Positions 1 through 6,474 are shown, numbered from the stretch's first letter. The stretch is 6,513 bases of DNA from Thermoplasmata archaeon (GCA_021826835.1 JAKAYH010000133.1:1-6513); one strand, 5' to 3'. A program made the numbers and translations. Notes: generated by a model not told the origin, from the letters alone.

Positions 1-13
1 ACGAGTACAATCA

Positions 14-329
14 TTATCTTAATATAATGTAATCATTATATAAGGGTCTTTCGGCTCATAATGCTGCATCCACATAAAAGTGCGGCACATCAGACTGAAC
101 TGTTACCCTTGGTCCGATTCATTAAATGATTGAACAACATTTGCCTGTGTATCTATAAATATATTAGAACCACTATGGAAAGGATGTTTGATGGAGGGAA
201 CCGGATCAGAATAGATAACGAATTAAGGTCTTTTTCTTGCTCTAATCGGGCTGAGTCTAACTGCATCAGAAAATTAACGTCGTATTTGATTATCCTTTTG
301 AGAAATACCAAATACTTTTCTAGTGTCAT
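14..329 (-). pseudogene. possible decayed coding remnant, product unknown
   Basis: Three minus-strand open stretches in different frames follow one another. One runs from an ATG at 329 to a TAG at 153 (58 codons, overlapping the end of the methyltransferase remnant). One is open from 222 to a TAA at 103. One is open from 118, crosses a TGA at 58-56, and ends at a TAA at 16-14. Joined by two frameshifts they would encode about 105 residues, with protein-like stretches such as DLNS, SDPVPS, NIFIDTQANVV and VPHFYVDAAL. I do not recognise a family. No TATA box is visible 25 bases before 329. In sequence this AT-rich, open frames of 40-58 codons can arise by chance, so the joined reading is only a hypothesis. 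A plus-strand frame over 130-333 is rich in Cys, Ile and Arg and looks less like a protein. Confidence 0.2.
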
Positions 330-1030
330 ATAGGAAAAGCGAGCTTAACTTGTTCAAATTGAGAAAGTCCACGAAGGCATAAGAAGAATCTACATCATCG
401 CTCATAATGAACCCATTGCTCTTTACATATTTAAAACTAAGGCGATACTCCAATTCTTGCCAGTAATAAGAATGATTTGAATCATGAATAAAGACATCAA
501 TTGGGTATATTTTTTTAAATATTTCCTCTAATTTCTTTTCCTTTGCTTTAGACAAGATAATTAATTCCCAATTTTTTTTTCAATTCCTCAGTCACTAATT
601 GACCAACATCAGAACTTACATCAATGGAATACAGCTTTCCTTTACCATTCCTGATAAGGGCACTTAGAATTAAAAAACTCGAATGCCCATTTGCAACTCC
701 AGTTTCCACTATTCTAAGGGGCTGGTATAATCTCATAAAGGATTAGATAAAAAAAGAGGTGGTATCATCAATCTTAAAATTTAATGGATATTTAAGGTCA
801 ATATTGTTATAATTTGACTGCAGGTATGATTTTAATAAAACGTATTCCTTTTTAACGATTTCCGGTATGCTATCCCCTAAAATATCTATAATTGCTTTTT
901 CAGGATCGCTTAGAATATTTAATTCAGATAAATCATGCAAAGTCGGAGAAAGTAATTTCCGGAAATATCCGTTTAAAAGAAGTCGTTTAACGCTCTCATT
1001 ATAATAAAGTCTCACATCTTTCATCTTCAT
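274..1030 (-). pseudogene. broken class I SAM-dependent methyltransferase (TylF/CmcI or Methyltransf_24-like)
   Basis: The remnant reads from ATG 1030 to TAA 276-274 with two lesions. An in-frame TAA at 745-743 replaces codon 96; the same frame continues straight on as SF-MRLYQPLRIVE. A single extra base then lies at or just after a nine-A run (plus 572-580). Removing one base restores EELKKNWELIILSKAKEKK and an open frame of 251 residues. Residues 108-118 (VETGVANGHSS) form the SAM-binding glycine loop. LYSIDVS is the next acidic strand. DVFIHDSNHSY and the later GFIMSDDVD match the Asp/His segments of this family. Family members methylate small molecules or sugars, and beside glycosyltransferases a sugar O-methyltransferase is the natural inference. 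N- and C-termini are both present and the promoter is retained, so the damage looks recent. If the stop or shift were sequencing errors, the gene would be intact. Confidence 0.85.
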
Positions 1031-1113
1031 TAAAATCTCATCTCTAACTTTCTATAAACATTAACCTTTATTTCCCTCTTTAATTTTTTATTGCTGATAT
1101 TCATACCAGCCAT
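1030..1113 (-). CDS. small basic ORF (27 aa) overlapping the methyltransferase start, unproven
   Basis: This minus-strand frame starts at ATG 1113 (a second in-frame ATG is at 1104). It encodes 27 residues rich in Lys, Arg and Asn, including KKLKREIKVNVYRKLEMRF at its end. Its TAA (1032-1030) shares a base with the ATG at 1030 in a TAATG overlap, an arrangement typical of translational coupling. There are two readings. It may be a real coupled micro-ORF. Or it may be the original N-terminus of the methyltransferase, cut off by one more frameshift; a basic amphipathic leader would suit that family. A leaderless promoter placed for 1030 argues for the methyltransferase starting on its own. No well-placed TATA box is seen for 1113. 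The function is unknown. Confidence 0.25.
   Translation of the reverse strand: MAGMNISNKKLKREIKVNVYRKLEMRF
1053..1058 (-). promoter_or_regulatory. TATA box of the methyltransferase remnant
   Basis: On the minus strand this reads TTTATA. Its centre lies about 25 bases before the A of the ATG at 1030. That is the archaeal TATA-to-start distance expected if transcription begins at the start codon (leaderless). It supports 1030 as the original start of the broken methyltransferase and suggests the promoter outlived the reading frame. It lies inside the small frame at 1113-1030. Confidence 0.5.
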
Positions 1114-1251
1114 TTTATAGACCTTAATAGAGATTTTTGGTTATTAGGTGATAATCAAACAATATCAATACCTTTAATTATGCTTCTATTGAGGGGTCTC
1201 TTACCTTTCCTCATGTGTCAGAACGCCATGGTAAATTTACTTAACTTTGCT

Positions 1252-1690
1252 TTAATTAAATGATTCTTTCAGTTTGAAGGTCATTTTTGAAAAGATATTA
1301 GATCCTGCCACTTTCTCTTTAAATGATTTTCTTTCTCGTTTTTTGCCTGCATACTGCAGTATTGCTATCTCGAATTTCTTCTCTGTTTTGATCATCGTAG
1401 ACATCAGTTCTAATAATAGAACCAGGTATTGGCCTAATTCATCGACTGTGTCAAAAACCTGTGGGGCCCTCATTGATAAATGTATCGTATTATATTGCCT
1501 ACCTACAGAGATCAGCAGAATCTGTTTCCCCTTTTCTTATGCATCTCAAGGATATTTCAGCTTCCATTGATCTCGTTTAATGTTACTATTATCTTACCCT
1601 TGTCAAGTGTCTTGGATCTGACATTGTTACATTCTAGGCATCGTTCTGGAATGATCCTAATTTATCTATAGAAACTAATTCAATAGTCAT
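1252..1690 (-). pseudogene. decayed gene of unknown function, divergent from the glycosyltransferase at 1777
   Basis: The minus strand carries coding-like stretches in successive frames. It starts at ATG 1690 (MTIELVSIDKLGSFQNDA, then TAG at 1636-1634). Another frame follows with SKTLDKGKIIVTLNEI, then a shift to WKLKYP followed by TGA and TAA. The last frame is open from 1536 (EKGKQILLISVGRQYNTIHL) to a TAA at 1254-1252. That final piece includes a helix-like segment, FDTVDELGQYLVLLLELM, and a Lys/Glu-rich tail; its only internal ATG is at 1473. An undamaged product would be about 145 residues. The plus-strand frames over the same bases are Ser/Cys/Phe-rich and look like antisense shadows. 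I do not recognise the family and give no function. At least two frameshifts and three stops make it a pseudogene, older than the methyltransferase. Seeing separate small genes instead is possible but less likely. Confidence 0.45.
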
Positions 1691-1708
1691 CTATTAACCC
1701 CATGAGTA

Positions 1709-1716
1709 ATTAAAAT
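1709..1716 (-). promoter_or_regulatory. TATA-like box of the decayed divergent gene
   Basis: On the minus strand this reads TATTTTAA, centred about 22 bases before the ATG at 1690. The distance is slightly short of the usual 25-27 but matches that of the opposing promoter. Its upstream edge meets the left arm of the inverted repeat at 1716. Confidence 0.4.
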
Positions 1717-1750
1717 AATCTAATTACGTAGCGTATTCTTAATTAGATTA
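1716..1750. repeat. 11-base inverted repeat between divergent promoters, candidate operator
   Basis: TAATCTAATTA at 1716-1726 is the exact reverse complement of TAATTAGATTA at 1740-1750, with a 13-base spacer. The left arm abuts the leftward TATA box (1709-1716), and the right arm ends two bases before the rightward one (1753-1760). TTAGATT, the arm core, also occurs at 1748-1754 and 1759-1765. Placement between two divergent TATA boxes is typical of an archaeal regulator site that controls both genes. AT-rich DNA makes short repeats easily, so function is inferred. Confidence 0.45.
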
Positions 1751-1752
1751 GA

Positions 1753-1760
1753 TTTTATTT
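1753..1760 (+). promoter_or_regulatory. TATA-like box of the first glycosyltransferase
   Basis: TTTTATTT is centred about 20 bases before the ATG at 1777. No Shine-Dalgarno sequence precedes that ATG, so a leaderless or very short-leader transcript is likely. The spacing is a little short, which leaves the exact element uncertain. Confidence 0.4.
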
Positions 1761-1776
1761 AGATTATACAGATCTA

Positions 1777-2910
1777 ATGGTAAGAAAAATTTTACAAATA
1801 GGTTATTTAAATCCTTTTAAAAAATTCGGCGGAGTTGAAAAGTACATACAAAATCTCTCTAAATCAATGAATGAGTTGTATCACGTTGAAGTAGACGTAT
1901 TATGTGCCGATAACATTTCAGGAATCTTAAAAAGTGAATACGGAAATATAATACATTTCAAGGTACCTTTTTTTGGTAAAGGTAATTTGTTGTTTATTTC
2001 TAAGTTGTATTATGGTTTTCTAGTTAGTGGTTATTTGTCCTCTCATTTTAAAGATTATGATATAATTCATTTCCATGGTGATAACGGTATTATTTGGACC
2101 AAATTTTCAGATCGATCGGTGTTGACACTTCATGGAATATCCAAAAATATATCTTCTTTGAAAGAAAGAATAATATCTTTTATTCCTGCAATGATTGAAA
2201 AGAATAATGCAAAAAGGGCGAGAACGATATTTTCAGTTTCGCGAGAGGCAAAAGATTTTTTTGGCAATTATGTAGCTGGAATAGAGGTTATCAAACCTTC
2301 TATTGATACAAGTCTATTCTGCCCCCCAACAAATTCAGACAAAATCAAGGCAAGGGAAAAGCTCGGAATTAGTGCAGGAGAAATTATAGGATCAATCACT
2401 GGAAGAGACTGGAAAAGAAAAGGATTAGATATAGCTATTTCTGCTATTGAAAGAGTAAAAGATCCAAGAATACACCTTGTCGCAATAGGTTTTCCAGATG
2501 TCAAGCATGCAGATACCAAGGTAAAAGTTACCGGCAATATTGATGAAGAAACTAAAAGATATTTTTTAGTTGCCTCTGACTTTTTTATTTTTCCATCGTA
2601 TAAAGAGGGTTTTCCAATTGCAGTTCTTGAAGCAGCAGGTTGCGGCTTACCACTGATAGTATCTAAGCAATCTGGGGTTTCTGAACTCGCTCCAATAGTC
2701 CCATTTTACCAAGAAGTATATTCAAGGTCTCCTGACGAATATGCAAAGGCGCTAATTGAATTTTTGAAATTCTACTCAGAAGGTGGATTATCGAATTACG
2801 CCTATAATTTAAATGCACTCGACCAATATTCAATTAAGAACACAGTTGTCATATACATGAAAGCGTACACAGATATTGAACGTATGAATGGTAGTCTGTC
2901 TTCATTATAA
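1777..2910 (+). CDS. glycosyltransferase family 4 (GT-B fold)
   Basis: This 377-residue cytoplasmic enzyme probably transfers a sugar from a nucleotide donor to a growing surface glycan, retaining the anomeric configuration. The chain opens at once on the first Rossmann strand (RKILQIGY), followed by the acceptor-side GGVEKYI loop at 18-24. HFHGD at 98-102 and TLHG at 117-120 are typical N-domain strand ends. The C-terminal donor domain has GRDWKRKGLD at 209-218, whose basic residues should contact donor phosphates. E277 and E285 form the family's EX7E motif within KEGFPIAVLE. The length is normal for the family and no transmembrane helix is evident. The ATG at 1777 is preferred because it sits directly before strand one and after a TATA-like box. 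Donor and acceptor cannot be read from sequence. The codons are strongly AT-ending. Confidence 0.92.
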   Translation: MVRKILQIGYLNPFKKFGGVEKYIQNLSKSMNELYHVEVDVLCADNISGILKSEYGNIIHFKVPFFGKGNLLFISKLYYGFLVSGYLSSHFKDYDIIHFHGDNGIIWTKFSDRSVLTLHGISKNISSLKERIISFIPAMIEKNNAKRARTIFSVSREAKDFFGNYVAGIEVIKPSIDTSLFCPPTNSDKIKAREKLGISAGEIIGSITGRDWKRKGLDIAISAIERVKDPRIHLVAIGFPDVKHADTKVKVTGNIDEETKRYFLVASDFFIFPSYKEGFPIAVLEAAGCGLPLIVSKQSGVSELAPIVPFYQEVYSRSPDEYAKALIEFLKFYSEGGLSNYAYNLNALDQYSIKNTVVIYMKAYTDIERMNGSLSSL

Positions 2911-2957
2911 CTCGATAGGGTTGAAAATTTCCTTATCTTCAGTCTGTAGAACGAATC

Positions 2958-2965
2958 AATAAATA
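2958..2965 (+). promoter_or_regulatory. TATA-like box of the family 2 glycosyltransferase
   Basis: AATAAATA is centred about 28 bases before the ATG at 2990, as expected for a leaderless archaeal transcript. It lies within the 79-base gap after the preceding gene and supports the 2990 start. A second AT-rich run touching the ATG is too close to act as its TATA box. Confidence 0.45.
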
Positions 2966-2989
2966 GTTATTTAGTCTAAAAGTATAAAA

Positions 2990-4132
2990 ATGTCTGATGA
3001 AAATATTTCATTTCGAGAGATAGAAAATTTAAAGGAGAACATGTCTCTTTCGAGCACGGGTACTATCACGGATTCCAAAGATAACCCTTTAATTTCTGTA
3101 ATAATAGATGGATTTATGAGAAAAGAGTTCATAGCGGAAGCTGTTAAATCTGTCCATGATCAAGAAATACCTAAAAGCCACTTTGAAATTATAGTATTAC
3201 GAGCATTTGACTCTCCTGATGTAGATTGTACTTTATTGGAAAACGGCGCAATAATACTGAATTCAGCGAATATGACCATCGGACAGGCAATAGCTGAAGC
3301 AATTGAGATTTCTAAGGGCGAGATTATATGTTTTCTAGATGATGATGATTTGTTTTTGCCTAATAAGCTGTCTAAAATAGAAGAGATATTCAAAGGAGAT
3401 AAAAAACTCTGTTATTATCACAATGGTCAAACTTTCTGCAATTCAAAATCAGAACCAGTATTAGGATTTAAGTTTAAGAAAGAGAATCCTGGTTATTTAA
3501 AGAGCGACAACAGCAATTTCTTGCTTTTGAATAAAACTCTAAAAAAAATAGGTTATTACATAGAAGCGATATGGTTCAACCTCAGTTCTATCACCGTTAG
3601 GAAAAAGATATTTTCTGGTAGAATGAACATAGTGAGGTCGATAACTGGCCACCCAGACGACTTAATGTTTTATCTTGCTTTTTCTTATCCTGATAAAATT
3701 TCTATAATTAATTCAGACGAACATTTAACAGTTTATCGAGTGCACAACAGCACTACAAATATTGTTAAACAAGTAGACGACGCAACCATGATTAATAACA
3801 GAATTAAACAGTATCAGGATTTCACCTGTTCTTCTTTCGTGTTTATGCAGATGATGAGAGGTACGACATGCGAATCATACGTTTCAGCTCGGTATGCTTA
3901 TGATCTTGCCTTTTTCTATAACACAAAAAAGGAAGGGATTAACATGATAAAGCAAACAATTAGACTAGCCTTGAAAGAGAATTATAAGATAGTTGAATTC
4001 AATTTTGCTGTTAGAATTAGAGTATACCTTTCACTCTTTGTATTAGCTTTTTTTTATATTTTCTCGAAGAGATTTTCTATACTAAAGCACTTAAGATCGG
4101 CTTTCCCAAATGTCGAATCCTTTCGGCGATAA
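2990..4132 (+). CDS. glycosyltransferase family 2 (GT-A fold)
   Basis: This 380-residue enzyme probably makes an inverting sugar transfer from a nucleotide donor. Residues 35-39 (ISVII) are the first strand of the GT-A domain, preceded by an unusually long, polar 34-residue leader. The aspartates at 117-120 (FLDDDDLFLP) are the metal- and donor-binding DxD-type motif. HPDD at 221-224 sits where the catalytic acid/base segment is found. After the catalytic core comes a long C-terminal region ending in a hydrophobic stretch at about 345-358 flanked by Lys/Arg. This is too short for a confident membrane helix but could rest on the membrane near a lipid-linked acceptor. Where most relatives have P-T-Y-N after strand one, this protein has D-G-F-M. 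The 2990 start is backed by a TATA box about 28 bases upstream. The acceptor is unknown. Confidence 0.9.
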   Translation: MSDENISFREIENLKENMSLSSTGTITDSKDNPLISVIIDGFMRKEFIAEAVKSVHDQEIPKSHFEIIVLRAFDSPDVDCTLLENGAIILNSANMTIGQAIAEAIEISKGEIICFLDDDDLFLPNKLSKIEEIFKGDKKLCYYHNGQTFCNSKSEPVLGFKFKKENPGYLKSDNSNFLLLNKTLKKIGYYIEAIWFNLSSITVRKKIFSGRMNIVRSITGHPDDLMFYLAFSYPDKISIINSDEHLTVYRVHNSTTNIVKQVDDATMINNRIKQYQDFTCSSFVFMQMMRGTTCESYVSARYAYDLAFFYNTKKEGINMIKQTIRLALKENYKIVEFNFAVRIRVYLSLFVLAFFYIFSKRFSILKHLRSAFPNVESFRR

Positions 4133-4443
4133 TTAGATTTTAGGATGAGGTACAAATAATAAATTGAACTAAAGTATTATTTCCTTTATGCAATCAGTTA
4201 TTCACTTCAATTTCTTTAAGGTTCCCTGTCACCAAATAGAAATTGACTGAACCGACCATACAAATATTAAAACCGCTCATCATAGTTTTTTCCATGGTCC
4301 ATATAATTATCAAAGAATGTTATAACCGGTTAGAATTGTGAATCTGTAATTGTCTTTAAGTTATAGCTATTTCAATTTAAATTCTACCTAATGCTTCTAG
4401 ACTTCAATCTAAATCATGGTTTTAATAATAAATATATATACTG
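4133..4443 (+). other. intergenic region of about 310 bases, no convincing gene
   Basis: No frame here looks convincingly coding. A 32-codon plus-strand frame from a TTG near 4244 to a TGA near 4342 is the longest I noticed by eye, and it lacks a supporting promoter. The region holds a perfect 10-base palindrome, TAACCGGTTA, at 4323-4332, a T6 tract near 4285, a TTAGATT at 4133-4139 and its complement AATCTAA at 4406-4412. The right end carries the promoter of the next gene. The extra length compared with other gaps here could reflect a lost gene or control sequence. Confidence 0.4.
4430..4440 (+). promoter_or_regulatory. TATA box of the second family 4 glycosyltransferase
   Basis: This is a strong AAATATATATA run. 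Archaeal transcription starts about 25 bases past the box centre, here near 4460. That is after the GTG at 4444 but before the GTG at 4468, so it favours the downstream start with a leader of a few bases. A weaker TTTTAATA at 4420-4427 could serve the upstream GTG. Confidence 0.5.
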
Positions 4444-4467
4444 GTGGAAAGGGGATTAATTACGTCC

Positions 4468-5553
4468 GTGAAAAAATTGTTTCTAGTCAATTACGCCCCG
4501 CCAACTAGTTCCATCTACAAATACACTGGCGAGATACTGAGTTGCACTGAAGATTATTCAGAACAACTGAACCTCCTTTACTCTAACAGGTCAAAGAGGT
4601 GGGAACTGCCCACTCGTGGTAAATCTTTTAAATCCCCAATAAAAAGAGTTCTGTACGCCAATATTCTACTAAGCCGGCTTTTATTCAGAAAGGCTAGAAA
4701 ATATATTTTAGCCTCATCTGGTGAAGAAAGAGTCATCCACTATACCCATCAAACTATTTCCCCCTTCAATCTTGATTTGGAGAGGTCGGTTGTAACTATC
4801 CATGATAATCCATATACAGCCTTAAAATATGGAATCTACAACAAACCGAATAATCGTATAACGGATAAGATGAGATTTCACATCTATTCAAGCTCCATCC
4901 GTTATACATTATCGCAATACAAGAAATTTAAGCATGTCATAACTACATCAGATTATGTAAAAAATTCACTCATTAAATATGGATTTCGGAATGAAATCAC
5001 TACAATACATCCACAGGTTGGACCGCATTTCCATCCTATTAAGGATAAAGAAAAATTACGCGAAGAGCTGGGGCTTCCTAAGGACAGAAAGTTGCTTCTA
5101 TCGGTGGCATCTGATCAACCAAGAAAGAATCTCAACATGGTAGAGAGATTAATGAATGAATTAGATCAGTCGTATCATTTAGTTCGGGTTGGCAAGCCCA
5201 TCTTGGATTCCAGCTCTTTTTCAAATGTTGATCCTCAGACTATCAACAAAATATATAATGCGTGTGATGTTCTTATTATGCCAAGTCTGGAAGAAGGCTA
5301 CGGCTATCCGGTTCCGGAAGCCATGACTGTAGGTCTTCCAGTTGTTTGCTCAGATATAGAAGTATTTCATGAATTATGTGGTGATTCCGGTATTTATTTT
5401 AATCCGCTTTCAGTTGAAGATTTTCGAGATGCTGTCAAAACAAGCATTGAGAATTACGAAGTGTACAGTAATAGGGTGATCGAAAGATCCGCAATCTTTT
5501 CTTATACAAGGTTCTGCAGGGAGATTAACAATTACTACAAGCAAAGATTTTGA
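4468..5553 (+). CDS. glycosyltransferase family 4 (GT-B fold, mannosyltransferase B-like)
   Basis: This 361-residue GT-B enzyme is the second, clearly different family 4 transferase of the locus and probably adds another sugar from a nucleotide donor. Numbering is from GTG 4468. KKLFLVNYAPP opens on the first Rossmann strand. VTIHDNP at 109-115 and TTSDYVKNSL at 159-168 are N-domain landmarks. SVASDQPRKNL at 212-222 carries the Arg-Lys-Asn donor loop typical of MtfB-like members. E276 and E284 form the EX7E motif in EEGYGYPVPE. A frame extension to GTG 4444 would add eight residues (369 in all). I prefer 4468 because the TATA box ends at 4440, and strand one follows at once, as in its neighbours. 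Length and motifs look intact. The donor sugar is not determinable; mannose is only the best-known use in relatives. Confidence 0.9.
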   Translation: MKKLFLVNYAPPTSSIYKYTGEILSCTEDYSEQLNLLYSNRSKRWELPTRGKSFKSPIKRVLYANILLSRLLFRKARKYILASSGEERVIHYTHQTISPFNLDLERSVVTIHDNPYTALKYGIYNKPNNRITDKMRFHIYSSSIRYTLSQYKKFKHVITTSDYVKNSLIKYGFRNEITTIHPQVGPHFHPIKDKEKLREELGLPKDRKLLLSVASDQPRKNLNMVERLMNELDQSYHLVRVGKPILDSSSFSNVDPQTINKIYNACDVLIMPSLEEGYGYPVPEAMTVGLPVVCSDIEVFHELCGDSGIYFNPLSVEDFRDAVKTSIENYEVYSNRVIERSAIFSYTRFCREINNYYKQRF

Positions 5554-5643
5554 TACTTCTACACAGACAGTAATACCTGTGGTTTGATATATTCTATTAG
5601 AAAACCTGCTGATCTATGAAGAATCTGATTATCCAGTATCTAA

Positions 5644-5653
5644 TTTTTATATA
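5644..5653 (+). promoter_or_regulatory. TATA box of the epimerase/dehydratase gene
   Basis: TTTTTATATA has its TTTATATA core centred about 25 bases before the GTG at 5674, which has no Shine-Dalgarno sequence. This is the cleanest leaderless geometry on the plus strand and decides the GTG start. The ATG at 5664 is in another frame. Confidence 0.6.
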
Positions 5654-5673
5654 GAGGCATTTAATGCGATACA

Positions 5674-6441
5674 GTGAAACTGCTTGTAACTGGAAACCGT
5701 GGATTTATAGGTTCGCACATATACGACTATTTTAACAGCAATGAGGTAGTTGGTTTTGATCTCAATGATTCTTTACCGGATCAGAACTACGATGTGATAA
5801 TTCACATGGCAGCCCGGGGATTGATCAGGAAATCTATTGAAATGCCGCTTCAATATTTCGAAGATGACCTGTCCCTGGTGATAAGGCTACTGGAATTAGC
5901 AAGGAAACACGATAGCCTTTTTATCTTCCCCACCTCTGGCTCAACCGCTGAGCCAACAAATCCATATTCATTATCAAAGAAACATGCAGAAGAATGGATA
6001 CGATTATACGGCACCCTGTATGGCCTTACGTACTATACACTCAGGTTTTTTAACATATATGGTGAAGGGGCAAGAAAGGGAGCAGTATACCTCTTCACAA
6101 AAGCAGCACTACATGGTGAAAAAGCAGTAGTTTATGGCGACGGTACCCATGTTAGAGATTTTCTCTATGTTGGGGACATTCCGAGGACTATTGATAATAT
6201 GATCAAAAATAATTTTCCTAAAGGCGAATACGAAGTTGGATCGGGCATCGGAACATCTGTAAATGAGCTGATCTCAAAAGTGGAGAAGGTAGTTAATAAG
6301 AAAATTGACAGAAAAAGTGAGGACTATATTCTTAAAGAGGCAGAGGAGTTAATAGCGAGAAATTCAGTGGTAAAGAATCCTACGTCGCTTGAGACCGGAA
6401 TTACAAGAGTTGCTGAATTTATCAAAAACGATATTGATTAA
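5674..6441 (+). CDS. NAD-dependent nucleotide-sugar epimerase/dehydratase, short extended SDR
   Basis: This is a 255-residue cytoplasmic SDR enzyme that probably epimerises or dehydrates an NDP-sugar, supplying donors to the neighbouring transferases. TGNRGFIGSH at 6-15 is the NAD-binding glycine loop. D29 ends strand two, where extended SDRs hold the adenosine ribose. VIIHMAA at 41-47 is the family strand-four motif. T87/S88/S90 occupy the catalytic Ser/Thr region, and Y98-x3-K102 (PYSLSK) is the catalytic pair. RFFNIYGEGA at 124-133 and VRDFLYVGDI at 160-169 contact the sugar nucleotide in relatives. Typical UDP-glucose 4-epimerase-like members have about 310-330 residues. Here the stretch from the catalytic Ser to Tyr is only about 10 residues instead of about 25, and the C-terminal lobe is also small. 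All key residues remain, so it looks compact rather than broken. The substrate is unknown. Start is GTG, leaderless. Confidence 0.9.
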   Translation: MKLLVTGNRGFIGSHIYDYFNSNEVVGFDLNDSLPDQNYDVIIHMAARGLIRKSIEMPLQYFEDDLSLVIRLLELARKHDSLFIFPTSGSTAEPTNPYSLSKKHAEEWIRLYGTLYGLTYYTLRFFNIYGEGARKGAVYLFTKAALHGEKAVVYGDGTHVRDFLYVGDIPRTIDNMIKNNFPKGEYEVGSGIGTSVNELISKVEKVVNKKIDRKSEDYILKEAEELIARNSVVKNPTSLETGITRVAEFIKNDID

Positions 6442-6443
6442 CC

Positions 6444-6451
6444 TATAAAAT
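6444..6451 (+). promoter_or_regulatory. TATA-like box downstream of the epimerase gene
   Basis: TATAAAAT begins two bases after the epimerase stop codon and is centred about 27 bases before the ATG at 6475. It fits the same leaderless layout as the other genes, so a further plus-strand transcript probably starts near the window edge. Confidence 0.4.
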
Positions 6452-6474
6452 ATGAGAATAACTTACCAATATAA

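Noticed and set aside
130..333. Plus-strand open frame of 67 codons, in frame with a 22-codon frame from ATG 61 that has a TATA-like sequence before it
   Set aside because: The two are split by TGA, the composition is unlike the real proteins here, and the frame runs into the antisense of the methyltransferase remnant.
743..745. Stop-codon recoding in the methyltransferase
   Set aside because: The codon is TAA. Known archaeal recoding uses UAG (pyrrolysine) or UGA (selenocysteine), and a separate frameshift also breaks the gene.
1274..1570. Plus-strand open frame of 98 codons
   Set aside because: It is Ser, Phe and Cys rich, has no TATA box at the right distance, and lies antisense to a minus-strand stretch that reads far more like protein.
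1480..1671. Plus-strand open frame of 63 codons
   Set aside because: Antisense shadow of the decayed minus-strand gene; no promoter or recognisable motif.
2268..2537. Minus-strand frame inside the first glycosyltransferase
   Set aside because: Antisense to a well-supported gene with intact motifs.
3160..3393. Minus-strand frame inside the family 2 glycosyltransferase
   Set aside because: Antisense to the segment that carries the Asp-rich catalytic motif.
4323..4332. Ten-base palindrome TAACCGGTTA as an operator
   Set aside because: It is isolated, more than 100 bases before the next promoter, and not repeated elsewhere that I noticed.
5581..5606. GGTTT and AAACC arms as a terminator hairpin
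   Set aside because: Only five paired bases with a 16-base loop and no T-run after it.
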